Of a DNA stretch of 64,000 nt, positions 49,736 to 60,607 are shown one piece after another. The stretch comes from Mycobacterium asiaticum (GTDB lineage Bacteria > Actinomycetota > Actinomycetes > Mycobacteriales > Mycobacteriaceae): NCBI RefSeq assembly GCF_001673315.1, contig NZ_LZLQ01000033.1, positions 1-64,000 on the forward strand. The letters are read 5' to 3'. The position numbers and the translations under genes are program-made. Under the pieces are notes generated by a model that did not search any database, was not told the origin of the DNA, and was given only the letters and a program-made list of their open reading frames with translations. Each line of letters starts with the position of its first letter. Within the stretch, counting starts at the first letter, position 1.

Positions 49736-50626
49736 CTATCGGTTTTCGGAGAGAACGAGATAATCGGTTAACGCGTTACCCACCGCGATCGCACCCAAAG
49801 CTGTCGGGTGCAGTGGCACGCTGTCGTCGTCGGTGGTGACGTAGCCCTCCACATATCTTTCGCCGGCTGGGGCGCACATGTCGTGTCCCTGCGACATCGC
49901 TCTGGTGTCGAAGAACTCGATCCTCTTTTCGGCGGCGAGATGTGCCTGCCGATCGGCGAGTTCGTCGACCTTGGCTTGCAGATAGTTCGCGTCGGGGGGC
50001 AACAGCGGCTGGTCGGGGAAACAACCGCCGGGCCGAACGAACATGCCGTAACCGACCATGATGATCCGTGCCCTGGGCGCTGCGGTGCGAAGCTGGTCGA
50101 TCATGTTGGCCCACACCGGTACCTGTGCGGCGATGGTGCTCGACAGCCGATCTTCGTTGGCGACGACGAATTTGGTGCTGCAGGGCTTCGGGTCGGCCGT
50201 CCTGACCTCACACGACTCGGCGTCCCCGGCCAGCCCGACATCGTTGGCGCCGATGGTGATGGTGATCAGGTCGGTCGGCGGGCCGATCATATTCAGCTGA
50301 CGGGGGATCAGACCGTGGTCCGTCTGCTGGTCGCGGTCGACGACGTCATCGGTGGTGGCGCCGCTGCAGCTGACGTCGTGGAACGCCGACGCGTCGAGGC
50401 GCCGGGCCAGCACGGACGGGTAGTTATTGGTCGAGCGGTGGCAGCCGCGCGGCAGCGCAGGTTCCGCGACACCGGGCGCGGCCGCGAAAGAATCACCCAT
50501 GGCGACGTAGTTCGGCCGCGCGACCGAGCCCGGGCCGGCGGGCGGCGCAGCAGCGCATCCCGCGCACACCAGACCGACCGACACCAGACCGACCGACACG
50601 GCAATGCCCAGGCGGCTCAAGGACAT
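49736..50626 (-). CDS. Exported SGNH/GDSL-family esterase, probable lipoprotein
   Basis: A 296-residue exported hydrolase. The signal peptide ends VGLVCAGCAAAP, a lipobox-like Cys with an atypical residue at -3. Block I is YVAMGDSFAAAPGV (catalytic Ser), block III holds TITIGANDVGLAG (Asn), and block V reads VPLHPTALGAIAVG (His, with the preceding Asp in TTDDDS). The family hydrolyses short acyl esters or lipids at the surface. Six Cys in the mature part suggest disulfides. It starts 24 nt before the embB stop on the same strand, so it lies immediately downstream of embCAB and may be cotranscribed with it. Confidence 0.87.
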   Translation of the reverse strand: MSLSRLGIAVSVGLVSVGLVCAGCAAAPPAGPGSVARPNYVAMGDSFAAAPGVAEPALPRGCHRSTNNYPSVLARRLDASAFHDVSCSGATTDDVVDRDQQTDHGLIPRQLNMIGPPTDLITITIGANDVGLAGDAESCEVRTADPKPCSTKFVVANEDRLSSTIAAQVPVWANMIDQLRTAAPRARIIMVGYGMFVRPGGCFPDQPLLPPDANYLQAKVDELADRQAHLAAEKRIEFFDTRAMSQGHDMCAPAGERYVEGYVTTDDDSVPLHPTALGAIAVGNALTDYLVLSENR

Positions 50627-50650
50627 GCCAGCCAGTGTTTCATCCGGCAG

Positions 50651-53600
50651 TTACGGCGCGATGCGGATCTTGCCCGGCGACCACAGTCCACTACGGGTCG
50701 CCTCACCGAGGTCCAGCCGGGCGGGCGGCGCGTCCACCAGCGTCTCGAATTCGCGCAGCGACCCCCAGTCGCGGGCCCAGTCGCGGGACAGGTAGGTCGC
50801 CATCACATGGGCACGCAGCAACAGGTCGGTGATGCCAAGCAGGCCACCGTTCTTGCCGTCTTCCCAGGTATCGGTGTCCAGCTTCTTGGCCGAATAGTCC
50901 GGTGTGATGCGGAACCGCGGAATTTCGGTGACCCCGTTGGTGTGCAGCATCGGCCGCTGACAGGGGAAGGCCAATCCGACCGCCCAGTCCAACAACACCG
51001 GCTGCGTCGACCCGACGTACTCCTGCAACGATCGCAACTCCGGCACCCGCGGCGGGGTGATCGCGATCCAGTCGTCCGGGGTCAGCGACAGGTCCTCGGC
51101 CACCACCCGCACAGCGACGGCATCGGCCGGCATCTTCTCCCGGGCGAAACGCAGGTTGCGCCACGCCTTCGGCTGTTCGCCGTAGAGGTCATCTGGCACC
51201 AGTCGTCCGGCCGGCACCAGGGCACCGGGGGCAGGGCGAGCATATTCCAGCACCACGGTCTGGCCGGCTGTGTAATGGTGCAGGACACTGTTGCCGGCGA
51301 TCTTGCCCGCCGCGGTCACGACGACCAGCGGGTGCCCGTCGTCCGGCTTGGGTAACAGGTACCACGCCGACGCGAGCTTGCTCTGCTGCTGAGCCCCCGT
51401 GGTGTAGGTGCCCGCCAGCGGCACCCGCGCCGGATCGAGCTGGTAGGGCAACGGCACCCTGGAGCCGTTGATCCCTGTTTGTTTCGTTTTGGTCGGGGCG
51501 TCCCAGTCGTAGTCGGTGCCGGGCTGGTTGGGCTTCATCACGATGGCCTCGGCGACGGTTTGTTCGGGCACGCCATTGGGGGAGAAGCCCACCGGGTCGG
51601 TGCCGCCCAACGGGCCCAATGGGCCCCAAGGATCGGGGCCAGCGGGCAGCGGTGTCATGAAGCCCGCGTTGGCGTCCGGTTCGACGAGCACGTCGTCGGC
51701 AAGGCCGCAGCCGCCGGCGAAGGCGCGCAGGTTCGACCAGCCGTTGGAGTAGGTGGGGTACTGGCGCACGATCCCAATGCCCATGGACGCGATGAACACC
51801 AGGGCCATGAACCCGGCGGCCAGCGCGACCGGTGCCGTCGTCAGCGCCCGGGTCGCCCGGTTCTCACCGCTGCTGCGGGGCGCGAAGTGCAGCCAGGCTG
51901 CATACGCGGCTGAGAGGGCGAAAAGCGCGAAGAACATTGCGCTGACCGGGATCCCGGCGACTTTCGGCATGGTGTTGTTGAACGGAACGCCGTAGCTGGA
52001 GACGTACCACCAACCGTTGGTGGTGGCAAAACACAATGCCAGCATGAAAAACACCGCGGCCAGGAATGCCATCCGGTTACGTGACCAGCGCAATACCGCA
52101 GGGGACACCAGCACTGTCGTCAGCGCGGCCATGGCGGCGCCCACTGCGGCGAACAGTCCGAAGTGGTGCACCCACTTGGTGGGGGTGAACATCAAAAAGA
52201 ACATGGTGCCGAAGATGACGCCCATCAGCCGCCACGCTGGGCCCCGCGCCACCCCGGGCACACGCTTGCGCCGCAACATGATGAAGACCGCTGTGAACAG
52301 ACACAACGCGGTGATCAGGAACCCGAACCGGCGTGACAGCGAACCGTCGACGGTGGGCAGGATCAGGTAGTAGTAGCGCAGGTTCTCGGTGTACCAGGCC
52401 TGGCTGGGTCCGATCTTGCCGCGCACCCTGGTGGCTTCGAACACCGTCGACAACGTCTGGTCGGCGAAGACCACGGTCAGGATGATGGTGCCGGCGGCGA
52501 GCATCGGCGACAGCAACGGCAACGTGCCGCCGACCATGCGGCGGCGTTTGGCCAGGATCCGCAGCATCGGACGACCACCGGCCACCAATGCCGCTACCGC
52601 GATCAGGCCGGTGGGCTGGACTCCCAGGGTGAAGGCCGCGGTGATGATGGCCAGCGCCGCCGGCGTCAGGCGGCTGTACCGCATCGACCGCTCGATCAGC
52701 ACATAGGTGACCAGCGAACCGACCGCGATGATCCCTTCGGGCCGAAGCCCGTTGTCGAACGGCATCCACGCGGTCAGCAGCACCATGGCCGCGGCCCAAT
52801 TGGCGGGTTTGCTGGCGGCGACCGCCGGACCCAACCGGGGCAGCACCTCGCGCGACAGCAGCAGCCAGCACAACAAGCCGGCGAACAGGTCGGGCAGGCG
52901 CATCCAGATGCTGGAGTCGCTGACGTGGGTCATCAGCGCCAGCAGGTTGTAGTACCAACCGAAGGGGTCTTCCGGGCTGCCGAACCAGCGGAAGTAATTG
53001 GACATGTAGCCCGCGTGGTCGGCGACGCGCGCCATGCCCAGGATGTAGCCGTCGTCGGACGAGTTGGCGCCGATCACGTGCCAGAGCAGGAACACGAAGA
53101 TCACCACGGCGTCGAGCAGGGTGAAGGTGCGCCAATTGGCCGGAATCCACCGGCGCATTCGGTGCCCGTCCAGTTGATCAAGGCGCCAGAGCGCGATGAG
53201 CGCGACGATGGTGGACACGAGCGCACCGACCATCGCCAGCAGCTTCAGCGTCGTCGGCGTGGTGGAGAACCGGGTGTCGACCGTCGCCGACATGCTCAGT
53301 CCGGGTGGAGCGGGACCCGTCAGGTCGGTGAAGACGCCGACGATCTGCGGACGCAGGTTCGGGTCGGGGAATCCGCTGCGCAGGGGTCCGCCGCCGGGAT
53401 CCTTCAGACCGATGAAGTTTGCGAACGTGCCTGCGTGCGTGGAGGTGATTTCGATGCGCTCGCACTGTGCGGAGGCCACCTGGTCCCGCGGCACGGACAG
53501 GATCACCACGTTGCGGTCGGTGACGTCCACCCGTTGGGCGCTGACCACGACGAACAGTGCGTTGAGATTGGCGTCCTTACCCTGCTTGGGCGCGGTGCCG

Positions 53601-53887
53601 AGCACCACTCCGCCGGTCGGGGGCATCTCGCGGACGATGCTGCACGGCACGGTCGCCATGAAGTCCACCGGCGTCAGCGAGATCAGCGGTGAGGTGACGC
53701 TGTTGAGTTGGCCGTTCTGCGGCCAGTTCAGCATCGCGGTGGTCTGGACCACCGGCAGCAGTGGCGTGGCGACCGACAACACAAAGCCCACCAGACCCGC
53801 GACGGTGGCCACCCAGCGGGTGATCCGCAAGCTGCGGTCGGGTTCGGTGCCGGCGAGGGTGCTGGGCCGGCCGTTCGTCACGGTCAT
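50651..53887 (-). CDS. embB: Arabinosyltransferase EmbB
   Basis: A 1078-residue GT-C enzyme that, with EmbA, adds alpha-1,3 and 1,5 arabinose to arabinogalactan; a target of ethambutol. The N-terminal region holds a beta domain ([14 protein letters not shown]), then about 13-15 helices. The first loop reads [22 protein letters not shown] (DD catalytic motif). Met295, in [12 protein letters not shown], corresponds to the Met306 of M. tuberculosis that is the main resistance site, so the susceptible residue is present. A C-terminal carbohydrate-binding domain ends the protein. It overlaps the embA stop by 4 nt (ATGA), so translation is coupled. Confidence 0.96.
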   Translation of the reverse strand: MTVTNGRPSTLAGTEPDRSLRITRWVATVAGLVGFVLSVATPLLPVVQTTAMLNWPQNGQLNSVTSPLISLTPVDFMATVPCSIVREMPPTGGVVLGTAPKQGKDANLNALFVVVSAQRVDVTDRNVVILSVPRDQVASAQCERIEITSTHAGTFANFIGLKDPGGGPLRSGFPDPNLRPQIVGVFTDLTGPAPPGLSMSATVDTRFSTTPTTLKLLAMVGALVSTIVALIALWRLDQLDGHRMRRWIPANWRTFTLLDAVVIFVFLLWHVIGANSSDDGYILGMARVADHAGYMSNYFRWFGSPEDPFGWYYNLLALMTHVSDSSIWMRLPDLFAGLLCWLLLSREVLPRLGPAVAASKPANWAAAMVLLTAWMPFDNGLRPEGIIAVGSLVTYVLIERSMRYSRLTPAALAIITAAFTLGVQPTGLIAVAALVAGGRPMLRILAKRRRMVGGTLPLLSPMLAAGTIILTVVFADQTLSTVFEATRVRGKIGPSQAWYTENLRYYYLILPTVDGSLSRRFGFLITALCLFTAVFIMLRRKRVPGVARGPAWRLMGVIFGTMFFLMFTPTKWVHHFGLFAAVGAAMAALTTVLVSPAVLRWSRNRMAFLAAVFFMLALCFATTNGWWYVSSYGVPFNNTMPKVAGIPVSAMFFALFALSAAYAAWLHFAPRSSGENRATRALTTAPVALAAGFMALVFIASMGIGIVRQYPTYSNGWSNLRAFAGGCGLADDVLVEPDANAGFMTPLPAGPDPWGPLGPLGGTDPVGFSPNGVPEQTVAEAIVMKPNQPGTDYDWDAPTKTKQTGINGSRVPLPYQLDPARVPLAGTYTTGAQQQSKLASAWYLLPKPDDGHPLVVVTAAGKIAGNSVLHHYTAGQTVVLEYARPAPGALVPAGRLVPDDLYGEQPKAWRNLRFAREKMPADAVAVRVVAEDLSLTPDDWIAITPPRVPELRSLQEYVGSTQPVLLDWAVGLAFPCQRPMLHTNGVTEIPRFRITPDYSAKKLDTDTWEDGKNGGLLGITDLLLRAHVMATYLSRDWARDWGSLREFETLVDAPPARLDLGEATRSGLWSPGKIRIAP

Positions 53888-56800
53888 GGGAGGGCCCTAA
53901 TCGGTCCTTGCCGGCTCCAGCCGGGCACTGTGGTCACGCCCTGCTGCACGGCGGCGTCGGGCGCGCGATCGGTGGGGACCAGGCGGTGATACTGCTCGAC
54001 CGAACCCCAGTCGCGGTACCAGTCCCCATTCAGATACGTCGAGATCGTCGACGTCCACAGCAGACCCTGGGTGAACATGAACGGTCCGCCGGTCGACGCC
54101 GCCTGCCACAGGTTGGACGACACCGCGGTCTGCTTGTGGTCCGGCAAGATCCGGTAGTCGGGCAGCTCGGCGATGCCAAGGTGCTCGGAGAACGGGCGCT
54201 GGCACGGGAAGTTTGCCGCTGTCGCGATGTCCATCAGCACCGGGGCCTGCGAGCCGATCAGCTGCTGCAGCGGTTCCAGCTCAGGCACCCGCGGCGGCGT
54301 GAACGCGAACCACTGCTCGGAGCTCAGGTTCGGGTCGTAGCCGACGATCCGGGCCACGTTGGCTTCCGGCGGAGCCCAGGCGATCGGGAAGCGCAGGTTG
54401 CGCCACGCGGGTTGCGGTCCGAGGTCGATAGGGAAAACCTCGCCCAGCGGCGTGAAGTTGCCGTCCGGGCGACCGATACCCCACTGCAGTTTGAGCGACT
54501 GCCCGTACATGAAGTCGCCGTCCTCTTTATAGGACCAGATGGCGCCGGCCGCCGACACCACGACCAGCGGCCGGTCCGGCCGCCGCGGCGGCAGCTGGTA
54601 CCAGGCCGAGGTGGCCCGGGCGGCCAGGTTGTTCTCGCCGTAGCTGCCCATCACAGGAGTGCGGGCTGGGTCCAGCCCGAACGGCAGTAACGCATGCGAG
54701 CCGTTGACGCCGACGGGGCCCTTGCCCCCGGCAGTTCCGGCGGAGTCGGTGATGGCGGCGGTGGGCTTGTTGGGCGACGCGTCGGAGTTGACGACACCGG
54801 GCTTGCCCACCACCGGGTCGGACTTGAGGTCCTCACCGACGCCTTCGGGCTTGAAACCGAGCGGGTTGACTCCGCCGAGTGGGCCGCCCGGCCCGAATTG
54901 CTGACCCGGGACCGGCTGCAGCATGCCGGCGTTGGGATCGCGTTCAGCTAATACGTCGTTTGCCATCGCGCAGCTGGTCGGCGACAGACCCGACGTCAGG
55001 GCCGACAGGTTCGCTTTTCCCGTGGTGTAGAGCGGGTAGCGGAAGACCACCCCCTTGGCCAGCGAGCCGACCTCACCCAGCACCATGATCACCGCCACCA
55101 CCAGCAGCGGCGCCGACGCCAGCACCCGATTGCGCCGGTTGTTCTTGACTTCGGTATGCCCGGCGTAGTCCATCCGGAAGTGGTACCAAGCGGCCAGCAG
55201 ACCGGTGATGATCGAGAGCGTCAGGAACATCGACGTCACCGGTCGGCTGGCGACTACCGGTTGGATGTCGTACCACGGGACGCCGTAATTGCCGACGTAG
55301 AACCAGCCGTTGATGCCGGACGTCGCCCACGCCAGCACAAACAGCAGCGCGGTGACGTAGAGCGCCAGGTTGCGTCGACTGTGCAGCCCGATCCGGGCGA
55401 CGGTGAACGCCGTCAGGCCGGCCAGCGCACCGGCCAGGCTGGCGAACGCACCGAACTGGATGGCCCACTTCGTCGGGGTGAACGTCAGCAGCAGCAGGCC
55501 TATCGCGACGGTGCCGAGCAACCGCCAGGCCGGGCCGGTCGCCAGCCCGGACACCCGGCCGCGGCGCAGCAGCACGAACAGCATCCCGAACATGCACAGC
55601 AGCAGCACGAGCACCGCGAACCGCCGCGCCATCGAGCCGTCCGCGTTGTTTTCCACGGTAAGGAAGTAGTACCGCAGGAAGTCCTGGTACCACGCGATGG
55701 TCGGCCCCACTTTGTATTTGATGCGGGCCGACTCGGCGACGGTGGCCAGTGTCTGGGCACGGAACACCACCACGGTGATCAGCGACAGCGACGCGGCCAG
55801 CACCACCAACGGTGCCAGCAGGCCGTCGGTGGCGCGTCGTCGCCGAATGGTCTGCGCGATGGCGCGGGCACCGGTCAGCAGCGCCGCGACGGCGATCAGT
55901 CCCTGCGGCGCCAGCGTTGCGGTCAGCGCGGCCACGATTATCGCGAACGTGGCCGGGGCGAGTCGGCCCCGCGCGATGGAACGCTCCACCAGGACCCAGG
56001 TGAGCAGCACACCGAAAGCGATCAGCGGTTCGGGCCGCAGTCCGTTGTTGAACGGCAGCCACGCGGCCACGAACACCGCGCCGGCGGTGTACAGGGCGAC
56101 CCGGTTGCCGGCCAGACCACCCCGGCCCGGCCCGAGCCGGCGTAGCACGTAGTGGCTGATCAGCAGCCAGCACCCGATGCCGGCCAGCAACGCCGGCAGT
56201 CGCATCCACACCCCAGCGGTGCTCACCGCCGCCAGCTTGGACAGGACGCCGAAGTACCAGTCGAACGGGGCGTTCGTGGTGCCGAAGTAACGGTAATAAT
56301 CGACGACGTACCCGGCTTTGGGTGCGACTCTGGCGATGGTCAGGTTGTAGCCGTCGTCGGAGGTGGTCGCGCCGATGAGGTGCCAGAGCAGCAGCGTGGC
56401 GATCACCGCGGCATCGGCGAGCCACACGGCCAGACCCGCGTGCGGGCCGCGAGGCAACCGGGGGCGGTAGCGCGCCAACCATGCCATCGGGGAGCGCCAG
56501 TTGCGCAGTGAATCGCCTCGACTCAGGCGATCCAGTGCCCCCAGGGCGAGGATGGCGGCAAGCACGGTCACCGCGCCGAGACCCATGGCCAGCGACTTCA
56601 GGGCGGTGGGCGCGAGGATGAAGCGGGTGTCGACGTCGACGCGAGCCGACAGACCCGGCTGGGCCGGCACTTTGAGGTCGGTGAAGATGCCGCCCACCTG
56701 AGGCTTCTTCTCCGGCGCCAGTTTGCCCATCGCACCGGGAATCCCGACGAAATCGGCGCCCGCGCCGCCGCGGTCGGCCCAGATGTGCAGCACCTGGCAG

Positions 56801-57204
56801 CCGCCCGACGCGATCGCCGGGCGCGGTGCGACCGCGGCCACTGTGTCGCGGAACGCGACGACGACAGTGTCCTTGTTGGCCCGCACGAACAAGCCGTGCT
56901 TGCCTGTCTCGAAGCCGTCAGTGGGCAGGGTCGACACCACCAGACCGCCCTTGGCGGGCAGGGTGGCGATCGCCGAGCACGGGATGGAAATGTCCAGCGC
57001 CCGGGGCGCGCCGGACACCAGCGGAGCGGTGATCTGGGTGATGTTGCCGTCCGAGGCGGTGCCCTGCGGCCAGAAGATGGTGGCGGTGGTCTGCCGCACC
57101 GGGAGCAGCGGCACCAATACACACAGGATCAGACCGACGATCCCGAAGGCGACGGCCAGTAACCGGGCGATCCGGTGGGATCGCTCATTACCGTCGGGGG
57201 ACAC
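53884..57204 (-). CDS. embA: Arabinosyltransferase EmbA
   Basis: A 1106-residue GT-C arabinosyltransferase. It pairs with EmbB to form alpha-1,3 branches in arabinogalactan. The first loop carries [21 protein letters not shown] with the DD catalytic motif, and [17 protein letters not shown] follows. About 13-15 helices and a C-terminal arabinan-binding domain (LFWPQG-type N-domain, [19 protein letters not shown] later) are present. The start is GTG 57204. It follows the 112-nt embC-embA gap, which holds a likely promoter. In M. tuberculosis, mutations in that gap raise ethambutol resistance (recalled). Confidence 0.95.
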   Translation of the reverse strand: MSPDGNERSHRIARLLAVAFGIVGLILCVLVPLLPVRQTTATIFWPQGTASDGNITQITAPLVSGAPRALDISIPCSAIATLPAKGGLVVSTLPTDGFETGKHGLFVRANKDTVVVAFRDTVAAVAPRPAIASGGCQVLHIWADRGGAGADFVGIPGAMGKLAPEKKPQVGGIFTDLKVPAQPGLSARVDVDTRFILAPTALKSLAMGLGAVTVLAAILALGALDRLSRGDSLRNWRSPMAWLARYRPRLPRGPHAGLAVWLADAAVIATLLLWHLIGATTSDDGYNLTIARVAPKAGYVVDYYRYFGTTNAPFDWYFGVLSKLAAVSTAGVWMRLPALLAGIGCWLLISHYVLRRLGPGRGGLAGNRVALYTAGAVFVAAWLPFNNGLRPEPLIAFGVLLTWVLVERSIARGRLAPATFAIIVAALTATLAPQGLIAVAALLTGARAIAQTIRRRRATDGLLAPLVVLAASLSLITVVVFRAQTLATVAESARIKYKVGPTIAWYQDFLRYYFLTVENNADGSMARRFAVLVLLLCMFGMLFVLLRRGRVSGLATGPAWRLLGTVAIGLLLLTFTPTKWAIQFGAFASLAGALAGLTAFTVARIGLHSRRNLALYVTALLFVLAWATSGINGWFYVGNYGVPWYDIQPVVASRPVTSMFLTLSIITGLLAAWYHFRMDYAGHTEVKNNRRNRVLASAPLLVVAVIMVLGEVGSLAKGVVFRYPLYTTGKANLSALTSGLSPTSCAMANDVLAERDPNAGMLQPVPGQQFGPGGPLGGVNPLGFKPEGVGEDLKSDPVVGKPGVVNSDASPNKPTAAITDSAGTAGGKGPVGVNGSHALLPFGLDPARTPVMGSYGENNLAARATSAWYQLPPRRPDRPLVVVSAAGAIWSYKEDGDFMYGQSLKLQWGIGRPDGNFTPLGEVFPIDLGPQPAWRNLRFPIAWAPPEANVARIVGYDPNLSSEQWFAFTPPRVPELEPLQQLIGSQAPVLMDIATAANFPCQRPFSEHLGIAELPDYRILPDHKQTAVSSNLWQAASTGGPFMFTQGLLWTSTISTYLNGDWYRDWGSVEQYHRLVPTDRAPDAAVQQGVTTVPGWSRQGPIRALP

Positions 57205-57212
57205 GAGGGTCG

Positions 57213-57218
57213 ATCGTA
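57213..57218 (-). promoter_or_regulatory. Candidate embA -10 (TACGAT) in the embC-embA gap
   Basis: On the minus strand TACGAT (complement of 57213-57218) matches TAnnnT and ends 8 nt before the embA GTG. No good -35 is seen. The position corresponds roughly to the resistance-associated promoter in M. tuberculosis (recalled). The 112-nt gap (57205-57316) shows no other clear site. Confidence 0.35.
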
Positions 57219-57316
57219 GGCGACGCGGATAAGTGCGTATTGGATGCGGGGCCGCGGTACCGGTCAGAACAGGTTCGTAGATATGGCGGGTGGACGGTCA
57301 GCTGATCCTCGTTCGG

Positions 57317-60300
57317 TTAGCTCTTCCGTAGCGGCGCCGGGCCCCACAACCCGCTGCGTGTGACGGTGCCCAACTCGAGACGGGCAGGCACGGCATCGGG
57401 ATAGTAGGGAGTCAATCGCTGCAATCCGCCCCAGTCCCGGAACCAGTCGTCCTTGAGGTAGCTGGCCACCGTGGTGGGGTGCGTCAACAGTTCGGTGATG
57501 CCCAGCGGGCCGCCGCCGAGATTGTCCATCACGGGCGAATTCGCCTCGGCGCCGAACCGGTCGGGCAGGATGCGCCATTTGGGCGTCTCGTCGACGCCGT
57601 TCTGGTGGCCGAACGGCCGTTGGCACGGGAACGCCAGCCCCACCAGCCAGTCCAGGAATACCGGATCCTTGGAACCCACCACGTCCTGCAGCGTGCGTAG
57701 CCGTGGAACCCGGGGCGGGGTGAGCCCGATCCAGTGTTGGGGCGCCAAGTCGTCGTCCTCGGCGACCAGCCGCACCTGGGTGGCGGAGTCGGGAATGGCG
57801 GACAGCGGCGCGCGTAGGTTGCGCCAGGCCGGCACCGCACCGACATCCGCGAATCCCATTGAGCCGCCGTGCTTTCCGGCGGCCGCCTCCTCATCGGTGG
57901 CCCACTGCACCTGGACCTCGCGGGGATCGAAACGACCGGCCGCGGTCAACACCAGCAACGCCGACTTGCCCCGCTGCTCCTTGGGTGGCAACCGGTACCA
58001 GCCCGATCGCAGCATGGCCGGCACCTGGATGCCGGATCGCCAGCTGCCCAGCACCGGCACCTTCGTCGGGTCGAGGTTGAACGGCAGTCGGGCCCGTGAA
58101 CCGTTGATTCCCGGCGCGGCTGTCGTGCCACCCTCGGTGCCCGGATCGCTGCCCGTGACCACTCCGTCGTCGCTCGCGAAATTGCGGTCGCCGGGACGCT
58201 CCATCACCGGATCCGCCGTGACGTCCGCGGGAATCCCGTTGGGCGTGAACGCTTCCGAGAGACCGGCCCCCAGGGCATCGCCCACCGGGGCGCCAACCGG
58301 CGCCAGCATGCCGGCGTCGGGATCCAACTCCACCAACACGTCCTCGGCCAGCCCGCAGGTCCGGCCGGTCAGCGCTTGCAGGTTCGACCGACCGACCGAC
58401 CACGCCGGGTACTGGACCACCATCGCCTGGGTCAGCGAGACGACCTCGAACAGCACCAGCAGCCACGTCGCGATCGCCAGCGGGGATTGCACGAGCCCGG
58501 CCAACCGGGCGCCCACGCGCGTCTTCGGCGGGCGGTCCTCGGTAGCCACGAAATGGAACCAGGCCGCTACCAGCAGCACGATCACAGTGAGTTCGAGCAG
58601 GGCCGTGGTCAGCGACCACCGCATCTTGGGGAACGAATTCGACCATGGCACACCGAAGTTCGACACATACCACCAGCCGTTGACGCTGGCGAACGACATG
58701 GCCATGACGAAGAGCACGGCCGCGGCGAACATGGTCCGGTTGCGCCGCGACTTCATCGCCGCGGCGGTCACCGCCACCGCGGCCAGCGCGCCCAGCGAGC
58801 CGGCCAAGCCGGCGAACACGCCGAAGTGGTGGGTCCATTTGGTCGGGGTGAACATCATCGCGAACAGGGAGATGACCGTGATGCCGACGATGCGGCGACT
58901 CGGCCCGGCCGCCGTCCCCGGAATCCGGCCCTTGCGCAACGACATCGCCACCGCCACCGCCAACGCGACAATCAGCGCAAGAACGGCGAAGCGTCGCGCC
59001 ACCGACCCGTCCGGGCTCGGCATGAACAACCGCTCGTACCGGATGTGCTCGTCGAACCACTTCAGGCTCGGCCCGACGGCCTGCTTGAACCGGCTCGCCT
59101 GGACTTCACCGGCCAGGGTCTGGTCCCGGAAGATCAGGATTGCGGTGACGGTGGCCGCGGCCAGAATCGGCGCCAGGAGCGGCAGCACGCCAAACCGTTT
59201 CGAGCGTCGGTGCAGGATGGTCCGCAGCGGGCCGATCGCGACCAGCAGCGCACCGATGGAGGCGATGCCGGTAGGACCGGAGAACAAGGTCAGCGCGCCG
59301 ATGATGCAGGCTATGGCGACGGGAAGCAGCCGACTGGTTGCCACCGCGCGCTCCACCGAGCACCAGGTCAGCAGGATGCCCAGAGCAATGATCGGCTCCG
59401 GACGCAGCCCGTTGTCCAGCGTCAGCCAGAACACCAGGAACATGCCGGCAGCCGTCCACGCCGCGCCCCGGCTTCGCTTGACCGCGTGGCCCAGTCGGGG
59501 AATCACCTCGCGGCTGATCACCCACCAGCAGGTGATCGCCATGAGCAGGGTGGGCAACCGCATCCAGATGCTGGCGGTGCTGACGTGCGCCCACAGTGCC
59601 AACAGGTCGTAATACCAGCCGAACGGCGCCTCCGGCGTGCCGAACCAGCGGTAGTAATTCGCCATGTAGCCGGCGTGTTCCGAGACCCTGGCCATGGTCA
59701 GGATGTAGCCGTCGTCGGAAGTGTTGGCGCCGACGAAGTGCCACCACACCAGGACGACGAGGACCAGTGCGTCCAGCCCACCGAGGGACCACCAGCGCGA
59801 CGGCAGGAACCGCCGGTGCCGGGTGCCGTCGGCGGTGTCCAGGACGTGCAGGGCGGCGAGAGCGGCCGCGGTGAGCATCAACCCGAGGATCATCGCGGCC
59901 ATCTTCAGCGGCGTCGGACTGCTGCTGTAGCGGGTATCGACGGCCGCCGAGAAGGTCAGACCGGGCGGGGCCGGTCCGGACAGGTCGGTGAACACGCCGA
60001 CGATCTGCGGCCGGAAGTCGTAGCCGCTCTTCTCACCGCGTAGGGGATCGCCGGGGTGCTCGCTGGTGGGTCCCTGCTTGAGCCCGACGAATTCACCGAT
60101 CACCCGGTCCGCGTGGGCGGTGAACGTCAACCGCTGGCAATCCGGGCCCAGCACCTGACTCATCGGCGCGGTGACGACCGGGACGTTGCGGACGATCAGC
60201 ACGAGATCGTCGTTGACGCGCTGCAGCAGCAATCCGCGGTCGACGGCCTTGGGTGCCTGCTTGGGCACGGTGGACAGCAGCACCGTCTTGGCGGCGTTCT

Positions 60301-60607
60301 GCGGGCCGGCCAACCCGGCGGCCGCTTGGCACGGCACGGCGATGTTCAGATCGGTGGCCACATAACTGATCAGCGGCGCCTCGACGCTCTTGAAGACGCC
60401 GTTCTGCGGCCAGTTCAGCGCAGCGGTGGTCTGCTGCACAGGCAGCAGTGGGGTCGCCAATGCGAGGACGGTTCCGAGCAGACCGGCGACGACCGCGACG
60501 AGCCGAGCGATCCGGTGGTTTGCTCCCGCGTCGCTCACGGAGGTAGATGGTAGCCCGGCAATCGGGTCTAGTTCTTCGGTCCCGCGCCCTGCGGTGTTGG
60601 TAGCCAT
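57317..60607 (-). CDS. embC: Arabinosyltransferase EmbC
   Basis: A 1096-residue GT-C arabinosyltransferase that extends the arabinan of lipoarabinomannan. The N-terminal domain has TTAALNWPQNGVFKSVEAPLI. The first loop carries ANTSDDGYILTMARVSEHAGYM (DD catalytic), then NYYRWFGTPEAPFGWYY. A proline motif region follows further on ([12 protein letters not shown] DNGLRPEP). The C-terminal arabinan-binding module includes the PPRVPRLRTLQDVVGSKDPV segment. The ATG at 60607 overlaps the aftA stop by 1 nt (TGATG), so the gene is read with aftA and probably dprE1-dprE2. Start residues before SDAGANHRIARLV are not conserved. Confidence 0.95.
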   Translation of the reverse strand: MATNTAGRGTEELDPIAGLPSTSVSDAGANHRIARLVAVVAGLLGTVLALATPLLPVQQTTAALNWPQNGVFKSVEAPLISYVATDLNIAVPCQAAAGLAGPQNAAKTVLLSTVPKQAPKAVDRGLLLQRVNDDLVLIVRNVPVVTAPMSQVLGPDCQRLTFTAHADRVIGEFVGLKQGPTSEHPGDPLRGEKSGYDFRPQIVGVFTDLSGPAPPGLTFSAAVDTRYSSSPTPLKMAAMILGLMLTAAALAALHVLDTADGTRHRRFLPSRWWSLGGLDALVLVVLVWWHFVGANTSDDGYILTMARVSEHAGYMANYYRWFGTPEAPFGWYYDLLALWAHVSTASIWMRLPTLLMAITCWWVISREVIPRLGHAVKRSRGAAWTAAGMFLVFWLTLDNGLRPEPIIALGILLTWCSVERAVATSRLLPVAIACIIGALTLFSGPTGIASIGALLVAIGPLRTILHRRSKRFGVLPLLAPILAAATVTAILIFRDQTLAGEVQASRFKQAVGPSLKWFDEHIRYERLFMPSPDGSVARRFAVLALIVALAVAVAMSLRKGRIPGTAAGPSRRIVGITVISLFAMMFTPTKWTHHFGVFAGLAGSLGALAAVAVTAAAMKSRRNRTMFAAAVLFVMAMSFASVNGWWYVSNFGVPWSNSFPKMRWSLTTALLELTVIVLLVAAWFHFVATEDRPPKTRVGARLAGLVQSPLAIATWLLVLFEVVSLTQAMVVQYPAWSVGRSNLQALTGRTCGLAEDVLVELDPDAGMLAPVGAPVGDALGAGLSEAFTPNGIPADVTADPVMERPGDRNFASDDGVVTGSDPGTEGGTTAAPGINGSRARLPFNLDPTKVPVLGSWRSGIQVPAMLRSGWYRLPPKEQRGKSALLVLTAAGRFDPREVQVQWATDEEAAAGKHGGSMGFADVGAVPAWRNLRAPLSAIPDSATQVRLVAEDDDLAPQHWIGLTPPRVPRLRTLQDVVGSKDPVFLDWLVGLAFPCQRPFGHQNGVDETPKWRILPDRFGAEANSPVMDNLGGGPLGITELLTHPTTVASYLKDDWFRDWGGLQRLTPYYPDAVPARLELGTVTRSGLWGPAPLRKS

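Noticed and set aside
57471..59612. A 713-codon plus-strand open frame across embC
   Set aside because: It lies opposite embC and shows low-complexity, Pro/Ser/Arg-rich sequence with no domain. It is an artefact of high GC content on the opposite strand.
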